A DNA stretch of 59,740 nucleotides. It comes from Physcocola sp002396385 (GTDB lineage: Bacteria > Bacteroidota > Bacteroidia > Bacteroidales > Paludibacteraceae). The notes below the pieces were generated by a model. It searched no databases and was not told where the DNA came from. It saw only the letters and a list, made by a program, of their open reading frames with translations. The stretch covers positions 1-59,740 of the forward strand of contig CAMNDM010000018.1 in assembly GCA_946535435.1 (NCBI GenBank), in the 5' to 3' direction. The position numbers and the translations under genes are program-made. Positions 53,449 through 59,740 of the stretch are shown one piece after another. Every line of letters begins with the position of its first letter. Positions within the stretch are counted from its first letter, which is position 1.

Positions 53449-54402
53449 TTACCTTTCCAAAAACGCCTTAATTCTTGCTTTTTCATCAACAACAAAGGCT
53501 AAGCCCAAAGAAATGACGACAAAGACAAAGAAAGACAATATGAAAGTCGGAATATATTTGTTCTGAACTTTAACCAATACGAAATCGCGGATAAATACGG
53601 CACTGTTCGAATACACCGCACGCGCATATTGCTTCTCATTCCGGAGTTTTTCCAGCGATAAGATATCGTTATAGTAAAGTTCCTTGTTCTTTTCTGAAAC
53701 AATCAACGGGCCATTCAATTTCATTTCGGTCGCTGCCTTTTTAAAATACTCGTATTTACGAAGGCTGTCGAGCATCAGCAGTTCATTATCAATACTTAGT
53801 ATTTGGTCATCAATTTGGGAAACACGTTCTCCGTTACTCTTGCACACATACGGGTTCTTATTGAAATACCTGATAATGCCGTTGCTTATTGAATCGATGA
53901 AAGCAGTATCGGAAATAACCAGGCTGACCAACAAGCGGTCTTTCATTATCACCTTGGTGGTATCGGCCTTATAAGTGTCATAACAGACTTCGTCTGGAGT
54001 CCCATCACACATTTTGTCGACTATGTAGAACGCATTCGACGAACTCAACTTTTTTGCCACATCAAGACCAACACCTAACGATTTCGCCAGGCTTGTCCGG
54101 TCTTCATTTTGGCACATATGGTTCAAATTGGCCAACATGTCGCTAAAGAAATATGCGTCAAGCACATTTATGCGCAACTCGTTCTCCATCTGATAACCAC
54201 GGTGGGTCGGGCGTGCCCAATAGGCCGTAAAGGCAATTGCACACACCATTGCGCCTACCATATACTTCCGGTGTTGGTATGCAGAACGCAAACACCAAAC
54301 AAGCCATCGGCCCATTTTTGCAAAAAAGTTCACAATGTGTTTGACACACAACGAAAATACTTTCAGCAAATCAATTTCTTGACCTTCCTGTTGATTTCCC
54401 AT
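53449..54402 (-). CDS. Wzz-like (chain-length-determinant topology) membrane protein
   Basis: A 317-residue protein with two membrane helices, one at about 48-65 and one near the C-terminus (about 287-308), enclosing a periplasmic domain of about 220 residues with helical, coiled-coil-prone sequence (ISQIDDQILSIDNELLMLDSLRKYEYFKK). This topology resembles Wzz/chain-length determinants of polysaccharide export, but no Pro-rich Wzz motif is obvious. It is the last gene of the dut-TPR-DUF4292-EnvC operon, 32 bases after the EnvC-like gene. The role is inferred from topology only. Confidence 0.65.
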   Translation of the reverse strand: MGNQQEGQEIDLLKVFSLCVKHIVNFFAKMGRWLVWCLRSAYQHRKYMVGAMVCAIAFTAYWARPTHRGYQMENELRINVLDAYFFSDMLANLNHMCQNEDRTSLAKSLGVGLDVAKKLSSSNAFYIVDKMCDGTPDEVCYDTYKADTTKVIMKDRLLVSLVISDTAFIDSISNGIIRYFNKNPYVCKSNGERVSQIDDQILSIDNELLMLDSLRKYEYFKKAATEMKLNGPLIVSEKNKELYYNDILSLEKLRNEKQYARAVYSNSAVFIRDFVLVKVQNKYIPTFILSFFVFVVISLGLAFVVDEKARIKAFLER

Positions 54403-54434
54403 TTGACTACTATTTAAACTTAACTACTTGAATT

Positions 54435-55829
54435 TCACTTAAGAGGTCTCAACCATAATTCCGGATTCTGGATAATTTTCTCCTTATAAATCTGAAAAAA
54501 CAATTGCGACTTCGTATTATTATCCGGGTCGGTATAAATCCGGCCTAACTTATCACCTTGATTTACCGACTGGCCCACACTGACAAAAATAGACGTCAGA
54601 TTCGCATAAACAGTCAGGTAATTACCATGCCTTACAACCACTGCATTGTTTGAACCCGGCACCGAAAATATGTTGGTCACTTTCCCTTTTGAAACAGCCA
54701 GTGCCTCTATACCAGCCGGAGAAGTGATGTACACACCTTTATTGTTGACGGTCAGATTACTCAAGACCGGATGGGGTTGCAACCCGTAGTGTCCGGTAAT
54801 ACTGCCCCTTCGCACCGGCCAGTGGATGCGGCCCTTCTGTTTTTCAAAGAATAGAGTCTCATTATCAGCCGTCGATTCTGCCTTCTGTTGCTGAGTTGTG
54901 TTTTTCGCTGGTGTGGCGGTATTTGGCTTCGCCGTAGTATTAGAAGCAGGCTTTTTCTGCGCATTAGAAGCCGTTGCCCGACCCTTAGACGGAGTTGCAG
55001 GCTTTGTTTTTTTTGCGGCTTTGCGCTTAGCCTTCGCAGCTTTTTCCGCCTCCTCGGCAATCAGCTTTTGGATGCGCTGGTTCAACCGTTCAGCAGCCAC
55101 CTGCTGTTCCTTCAGTTTTTGTCGTAACTCTTTTTCTTCCTTCCTCAACGAATTGACCAGAGCCTTCTGCTCCTGCTTTTCCTTGACTATTTTCTGCATC
55201 TCGGTCTCGCGTTCCGACAAAAGCACCTCCGTCCGTTTCTTCGCAGTCTGCAATTCACGGCGCTTCGCCACCAAGTCTTCACGTGTATCCTTTATATCGG
55301 CAGCCTGCCGGCGACGCATCTTAGCGAATTCCCTTATATATTGGAACCTTAAGTAAGACTCTTGGATAGAGTTCGCAGAGAATAAGAATAGTAAACGGTC
55401 GTATACCGAATTTTTCTCATAAGCATGGTAGATGAGTTCCACATACTTGCGTTTCGAGACGTTGTAATCCATTTCCATGCCCAATATCTCGTCGTTCATC
55501 TGGTCAATACGGGCAACCAGATAATTCAACTCGATATTCTGCGAGTCAATCAAGGCGTTACGCTGTCTGATGTCTTCATTCAGCTGTTCAATCTGGTTAA
55601 GTCTCTCCTCAACATTCTTCTTGTTAGCGTTAAGCTTGTTGTCAATCTGCTTGACGTTGTTCTTCACCTGCGACTGTTCGTCCTTCAAATTCTTGATTCG
55701 GTCGTTACCCTTTGCGCCAGTCTTTACCGTTGTTTTTCCACCCTGAGCCCACACAGGGGCAGACGGACACACCCAAAGCGACAGCAATATCGCGACAACC
55801 GAGACAAAACGAACCGAGCTACTCCGCAT
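54435..55829 (-). CDS. EnvC-like murein hydrolase activator (degenerate LytM/M23 domain)
   Basis: A 464-residue exported protein: signal peptide (about 1-29), a long coiled coil (about 45-260), an Ala/Lys/Thr-rich linker (about 265-325) and a C-terminal LytM domain (about 340-464). The usual zinc ligands of M23 peptidases are missing: the HxGxD position reads NNKGVYI and the HxH position reads LFFQI. This is the pattern of EnvC/NlpD-type activators, which switch on cell-wall amidases at the septum rather than cutting peptidoglycan. The gene follows the DUF4292 lipoprotein by 7 bases. Confidence 0.85.
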   Translation of the reverse strand: MRSSSVRFVSVVAILLSLWVCPSAPVWAQGGKTTVKTGAKGNDRIKNLKDEQSQVKNNVKQIDNKLNANKKNVEERLNQIEQLNEDIRQRNALIDSQNIELNYLVARIDQMNDEILGMEMDYNVSKRKYVELIYHAYEKNSVYDRLLFLFSANSIQESYLRFQYIREFAKMRRRQAADIKDTREDLVAKRRELQTAKKRTEVLLSERETEMQKIVKEKQEQKALVNSLRKEEKELRQKLKEQQVAAERLNQRIQKLIAEEAEKAAKAKRKAAKKTKPATPSKGRATASNAQKKPASNTTAKPNTATPAKNTTQQQKAESTADNETLFFEKQKGRIHWPVRRGSITGHYGLQPHPVLSNLTVNNKGVYITSPAGIEALAVSKGKVTNIFSVPGSNNAVVVRHGNYLTVYANLTSIFVSVGQSVNQGDKLGRIYTDPDNNTKSQLFFQIYKEKIIQNPELWLRPLK

Positions 55830-55836
55830 TTTTCTC

Positions 55837-56652
55837 TTACAGTTCTTTTAGCAATTCATCAAGTGAAACCAACTTATACGACGAAGGAACCTTGAACTCG
55901 AAACTACGGTCACGGTCCAATTCAACATCTTTGTACTGCACATTCACCTGGCGGTGGAAATCGGGTCCGGCAATCTTCAACGCGAAACGCTTAGGAAAGT
56001 TCACATGGTTATATTCTGCAAACTCAGAGTAATTCCAACGCATTGAATAGCGGTTGCCAGACGATATCATACCTCCCACCATATTCTTGACAGCGTCAAA
56101 GTAGAACTCTTGCGACACCTTGTTGTCTGAATATGCCAACAGGACCTGGTCTCCAAGCGTAGTCACATTAAAATCAGACACCATTGGTATATAGGGTTTG
56201 TCGTAAATAAACACCCGGTCGGTGAATATCGATTCAAACGCATTATAGTTCATTGCCATTCCCAACTGGCTTTGGGCATCGGCAAACGACAAGACAAAGT
56301 ACCGCTTGTTTATACGGTCAAGAATGGTAATACCCTCTTTGTTTATACCTATACGTGCGAACTCCATATTCACCCCGGCAAATGGGGTAATGGAACAGAT
56401 GATGATACTGTCGCGGGCTATTCTGATTGAGCCATTCAGACTTGTCTGGTTGCCATAGGCGTTCACGAGGGTGAAAGTAGCCTTATCCATACTTAGAGTA
56501 CGGAAGGTACTCACATCGTCAATCTTACGTTCCTGTTTGGCCGTTTCCCCAGTTGCAGTAGCCGATTTCTTGCTTGAGCAGCCCCCCAATAAAAGAGCCG
56601 CGAACACTATCGGCATTATTTTCTTTATCGTGTTTTTCACCATTCTTTTCAA
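55837..56652 (-). CDS. DUF4292 lipoprotein
   Basis: A 271-residue lipoprotein with a signal peptide and lipobox LLLGGC (lipidated Cys25), followed by the DUF4292 domain. The middle part (MDKATFTLVNAYGNQTSLNGSIRIARDSIIICSITPFAGVNMEF split over about 55-100) resembles LolA/LolB-like beta sheets, so a lipoprotein- or lipid-handling role is possible but unproven. It lies between the TPR gene and the EnvC-like gene with gaps of 11 and 7 bases. Confidence 0.82.
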   Translation of the reverse strand: MKRMVKNTIKKIMPIVFAALLLGGCSSKKSATATGETAKQERKIDDVSTFRTLSMDKATFTLVNAYGNQTSLNGSIRIARDSIIICSITPFAGVNMEFARIGINKEGITILDRINKRYFVLSFADAQSQLGMAMNYNAFESIFTDRVFIYDKPYIPMVSDFNVTTLGDQVLLAYSDNKVSQEFYFDAVKNMVGGMISSGNRYSMRWNYSEFAEYNHVNFPKRFALKIAGPDFHRQVNVQYKDVELDRDRSFEFKVPSSYKLVSLDELLKEL

Positions 56653-56663
56653 TTTACGTAGTT

Positions 56664-58391
56664 TTACTCAGTTAATTTACCAGTTTCAGCCTTTCTTTTC
56701 AGCGTTTCAGAAGGTTTGGAAGAAAGATTCAGAGCTTTTTTCCAGTTTTCCCATGCACCCTCCTTCTCTCCACTCTCATAAAGAATATCTCCATAATGGT
56801 CTAACAAGTCAGGCTCTTTATCACCACCCAGCATTATTGCTTGTTCCATATAAAGACGGGCAGTTGAGAATTTACCCATTTTATAGAAAATCCACGCATA
56901 AGTGTCTAAAAAAGTGATGTTCTTCGGTGCTACCGCTATCGTCTTACCACTCATACGTTCGGCTCTTTCAAGGTCTTTTCCAGCCTCTGAAAGGAAGTAG
57001 GCGTAATTGTTTAAAACTTCGATGTTGTTCGAATTATAAACCAACGCAGAATCAAACGCGACAAAAGCCCCGATTGTATCCTTGTCTTCTATACACATAT
57101 TTCCGATCACACTATAAACGACAGAAGTACGCATATTCTGGCTTTTTTCCTTCGATAGGCTTCTTGCCGACTTTTTCCAATAAGACAGTGCTTTCTCGCG
57201 GTTACCCGCTGCCATACTTGCAGTTCCCATATAGAATTGCAGTTGTCCGCTTTCTGGGTTCTCCGCATAGGCCTTGTCTAAAGTTTCACGGTACAATTTA
57301 TCTTCACCGACATTTTCGTAATACGTCAGCAAAGCAATCCATGCCAATTCGTTTTTCGGATTTACCTCTGTCGCTTTCCGGACGTAATCGACACCCCTCT
57401 TATCCTTATTCGCCAACAAAAAGTCGGAATAAATCAAATAAGCCTGATCGTTTTTCGGATATTGTTTGACCAACGATTCGAAATCAGAGTTACCAAAATA
57501 GGGGCTTAAAGCAGAATCAGACACAGCGCTGATAAGAACAGAACGCTTCACTTCGAAGGTCACATCTGCCGCTCCCAGCATATTCTTTATACAGGCAACC
57601 GCTTTCTTGCTTTGTCCCGACTCCAAATAAACCAACGACAACTCTTGCTCGATGATGCTTTTCGAATCAGGGAACTTTTTCCTTAAAGGCAACAAAACCT
57701 TTTCCGCCTTTTTATAGTCGTTCCTATAGGCATAAGCATTTGCCTTTGCTATATAGTAACTTGGAGTTGTGGGGTCGGTGGCCACCAACGAGTCCACAAC
57801 GGCTTCCGCACGTTTTTTCTCTCCCAACTGGTATAACAAGTCGAATTTCGACATCGACACCTGCTCCGTGAGACCGACCTGCTGTTCATAGCGGTTCCAC
57901 ATTGCCAGAGCCTCGCGTTTCCGTCCCACCCGTGTGTACAGAGTAGCCAGAGACGCGATATCTTCCACTTTGTCAGGATGAGTTTTAATGAGGTTTTCAT
58001 ACACCGTGAGTCCCTCATCCGTCTTGCCGTTCTGAATCAACAACAAAGCTTCCGACCGAAGAATCCAATAATTGTTTGGTTCCAACTGGGCCGCTTTCTG
58101 CATATTAACCAACGACTCTCTGTAATTTCCAGCAGAAATGTACATATTGGCAATATCCATATACACCGCACCATTGGTTGTGTCACGCTCAACATACTTG
58201 TTAAGCAAGATCATCGCAGAATCGGCACGCCCCTTCTTCTTAAAACAAAGTGCCTGCAAATACAGGCTACGAAGTTCCATGTCGCCAGGCAGTGTCTTTA
58301 AAGTATCGGTCACATATATGTCCTCAACACCATAGGCAGCACCTGTAAACAGAGAAGATAACAGAAATATGGATAATAAACGTTTCAGCAT
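56664..58391 (-). CDS. exported tetratricopeptide-repeat protein
   Basis: A 575-residue protein with a signal peptide (about 1-21) and at least ten TPR-like repeats spanning the mature part, for example GAVYMDIANMYISAGNYRES and the later APKNITFLDTYAWIFYKMGKFSTA. TPR arrays bind other proteins; the partner is unknown. It stands between dut and the DUF4292 lipoprotein, with an 18-base gap to dut, so it is part of the envelope operon. Confidence 0.85.
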   Translation of the reverse strand: MLKRLLSIFLLSSLFTGAAYGVEDIYVTDTLKTLPGDMELRSLYLQALCFKKKGRADSAMILLNKYVERDTTNGAVYMDIANMYISAGNYRESLVNMQKAAQLEPNNYWILRSEALLLIQNGKTDEGLTVYENLIKTHPDKVEDIASLATLYTRVGRKREALAMWNRYEQQVGLTEQVSMSKFDLLYQLGEKKRAEAVVDSLVATDPTTPSYYIAKANAYAYRNDYKKAEKVLLPLRKKFPDSKSIIEQELSLVYLESGQSKKAVACIKNMLGAADVTFEVKRSVLISAVSDSALSPYFGNSDFESLVKQYPKNDQAYLIYSDFLLANKDKRGVDYVRKATEVNPKNELAWIALLTYYENVGEDKLYRETLDKAYAENPESGQLQFYMGTASMAAGNREKALSYWKKSARSLSKEKSQNMRTSVVYSVIGNMCIEDKDTIGAFVAFDSALVYNSNNIEVLNNYAYFLSEAGKDLERAERMSGKTIAVAPKNITFLDTYAWIFYKMGKFSTARLYMEQAIMLGGDKEPDLLDHYGDILYESGEKEGAWENWKKALNLSSKPSETLKRKAETGKLTE

Positions 58392-58409
58392 TCCTCAATT
58401 GAATAACAA

Positions 58410-58841
58410 TTATCGACCCGTATGGCCAAAGCCGCCTTCTCCGCGTTCGGTCGTATCAAGCGTTTCAACTTGTTCCCACTCCGCCTGTTCACATTTTGCG
58501 ACAACCATTTGGGCTATACGCTCTCCGTTGTTGATGGTAAAAGCCTCTTTCGACAAATTAACCAGCACAACCTTTATTTCGCCACGGTAATCAGCGTCTA
58601 TGGTACCCGGCGAGTTTAGAACCGTAATACCATGTTTGGCGGCCAATCCGCTTCTCGGCCTTATCTGGGCTTCATACCCTTCGGGCAATGCAATAAACAA
58701 ACCTGTTGGCACCATTACCCTCTCTAACGAACCGATGGTAATGGGGTCCTCTATATTTGCTTGAAGGTCTAAACCTGCCGATTGCAAAGTCGCATAACGG
58801 GGAAGTGCATTTCCCGATTTGTTTATTACTTTTATCTTCAT
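58410..58841 (-). CDS. dut: dUTP diphosphatase
   Basis: A 143-residue trimeric dUTPase that hydrolyses dUTP to dUMP and keeps uracil out of DNA. All five motifs are present, including AGLDLQAN (27-34), PRSGLAAKHGI (about 62-72), GTIDADYRGEI (about 80-90), GERIAQMVV and the C-terminal RGEGGFGHTGR that closes on the substrate. It is the first gene of the envelope operon; only a weak promoter-like TATTTTCG (58865-58872) is seen upstream. Confidence 0.97.
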   Translation of the reverse strand: MKIKVINKSGNALPRYATLQSAGLDLQANIEDPITIGSLERVMVPTGLFIALPEGYEAQIRPRSGLAAKHGITVLNSPGTIDADYRGEIKVVLVNLSKEAFTINNGERIAQMVVAKCEQAEWEQVETLDTTERGEGGFGHTGR

Positions 58842-59022
58842 AACGATAACATCATCTAGATATGCGAAAATACGATTTTTTATTCATATTTCCGGTAAAA
58901 ACACTCCTATTTTAGATTTTGAGAAATAGACAAATTCTGCATAACAAGTGTCTACTCACCGCAAGTTGCTCGCTTTGTCTATTAAAAACAGACAACAAAG
59001 CTCACCTATCAAACAAATATAA

Positions 59023-59053
59023 ACAAAAAAAGCCCCCGATTTTTCGAGGGCTT
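59023..59053 (-). terminator. terminator of mscL
   Basis: A 10-bp stem (AAGCCCTCGA with TCGGGGGCTT, one G-T pair), a 4-base loop and a seven-T run on the minus strand, 17 bases after the mscL stop codon. The rest of 58842-59022 holds no gene that I can support. Confidence 0.9.
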
Positions 59054-59070
59054 GAAAATAATATATATGT

Positions 59071-59490
59071 TTATTTGTTTTTTAACAAATCACGTATTTC
59101 TGTAAGCAGTTTTTCTTCGGCACTTGGTGCAGGAGGTGCAGCCGGAGCTTCTTCCTTCTTTTTATTGAGCGAACTGATCAACTTAATAAACAAAAAAATA
59201 CAGAAGGCAACAATCAAGAAATCGAACACATTCTGCAAGAACTGTCCATAGTTGAGTGTAACAGCTGCCGCCTCTTCCACACCTTCCGATGCTGGAACAG
59301 CCTCTTTAAGCGTTACCTTAAGGTCTGTGAAATTAACACCACCGACAACAAGGCCAATCAACGGCATGAACACATCGGCTACCAACGACGATACAATTTT
59401 GCCAAATGCACCACCAATGATTACACCGACAGCCATATCAACCACGTTTCCTTTCATGGCGAATGCCTTAAATTCTTGTAAAAAACCCAT
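59071..59490 (-). CDS. mscL: large-conductance mechanosensitive channel MscL
   Basis: A 139-residue channel that opens under membrane tension to release solutes in osmotic downshock. It has the N-terminal MGFLQEFKAFAMKGNVVDMAVGVIIGGAFGKIVSSLV with the pore-lining Gly/Ala helix, a second membrane helix (about 84-106) and the charged C-terminal bundle (EEKLLTEIRDLLKNK). It is monocistronic, with a -7 element upstream and a terminator downstream. Confidence 0.97.
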   Translation of the reverse strand: MGFLQEFKAFAMKGNVVDMAVGVIIGGAFGKIVSSLVADVFMPLIGLVVGGVNFTDLKVTLKEAVPASEGVEEAAAVTLNYGQFLQNVFDFLIVAFCIFLFIKLISSLNKKKEEAPAAPPAPSAEEKLLTEIRDLLKNK

Positions 59491-59520
59491 TTTTCAATAA
59501 ATTTTAAGTTAAACACTATG

Positions 59521-59528
59521 CAAAGATA
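59521..59528 (-). promoter_or_regulatory. -7 element of the mscL promoter
   Basis: TATCTTTG on the minus strand matches TAnnTTTG, 31 bases upstream of the start; a TTTG lies 23 bases further up. Confidence 0.55.
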
Positions 59529-59690
59529 CAAAAGAAAGAAAAAACACGAATCAAAAAACCAAAATAATTCAAAGCACAATTTTTCTATTGACGTTCCTAT
59601 TTTTATGTTCGAAATATGAGTTTGATATTATAGGCGTTCTGTTTTTTCGTTCAATCAAAAAATTCCAATTATGTGTCCGACACCTCCAAA

Positions 59691-59731
59691 ACAAAAAAGT
59701 CCCCGACTATCGAGAAGATAATCGGGGACTT
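59691..59731 (-). terminator. terminator of a gene beyond the right edge
   Basis: A 10-bp stem (AAGTCCCCGA with TCGGGGACTT) with an inner TAT/ATA pairing is followed by six T on the minus strand. It must end a minus-strand transcript whose gene lies to the right of the window. Between it and mscL (59529-59690) I see no gene. Confidence 0.85.
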
Positions 59732-59740
59732 GAAAATGGC

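Noticed and set aside
1..59740. CRISPR arrays and insertion sequences
   Set aside because: I saw no regularly spaced direct repeats and no transposase-like frames.

Overview
The window reads as a chromosomal segment from a Bacteroidota bacterium, most likely of the order Bacteroidales. The evidence is the Bacteroides-type promoter TTTG-N19/20-TAnnTTTG found ahead of many genes, the near absence of Shine-Dalgarno sequences, a huge secreted protein with a gliding/type IX secretion (T9SS) sorting domain, a fused DAHP synthase-chorismate mutase, a MalQ with N-terminal starch-binding domains, and families typical of this order (DUF3467, DUF4292, DUF4369/TlpA). Neither a phage nor a plasmid is evident.

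Layout. (1) 1-9.6 kb: metabolism and transport: class II aldolase, a BASS-type transporter, a GlsB-like protein, FabG, a sodium-dependent NSS transporter with a 38-residue partner, MalQ, CrcB and a half-length MazG. (2) 9.7-24.1 kb: the translation/transcription core on the minus strand, transcribed right to left: rpsU, xerC, hpf, tRNA-Thr, tRNA-Tyr, tRNA-Thr, tuf, tRNA-Trp, secE, nusG, rplK, rplA, rplJ, rplL, rpoB, rpoC. Terminator-like hairpins sit inside this run, before tRNA-Trp and between rplL and rpoB. (3) 24.4-27.5 kb: two tandem paralogous membrane proteins of unknown function with TerB-like helical segments. (4) 27.6-31.9 kb: an aromatic amino acid operon (pheA, aminotransferase, DAHP synthase-chorismate mutase, tyrA) preceded by what looks like a complete transcription attenuator: promoter, an 18-residue leader peptide with six Phe and five Tyr, and mutually exclusive antiterminator and terminator stems. 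(5) 32-40.5 kb: SLC13 and YidE-type transporters, a PHP-type phosphatase, aminopeptidase P, a secreted thioredoxin-like protein, DUF3467 and CYTH proteins. (6) 40.7-43.6 kb: an accessory-looking islet: two identical tRNA-Phe genes, a highly structured candidate non-coding RNA with its own terminator, an EcoRI-family adenine methyltransferase and a DUF262-HNH nuclease. (7) 43.6-52.7 kb: a 2303-residue T9SS type-B cargo protein with 13 Ig-like repeats, a degenerate arginase-fold protein and xerD. (8) 52.8-59.7 kb: a small secreted protein, then an envelope operon (dut, TPR protein, DUF4292 lipoprotein, EnvC-like LytM protein, Wzz-like protein) and mscL.

Most noteworthy are the Phe/Tyr attenuator, the structured RNA next to the methyltransferase/DUF262-HNH pair, and the tandem TerB-like membrane paralogs. 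Everything here was read by eye; no database search, folding program or codon statistics were run, so family names rest on recognised motifs.
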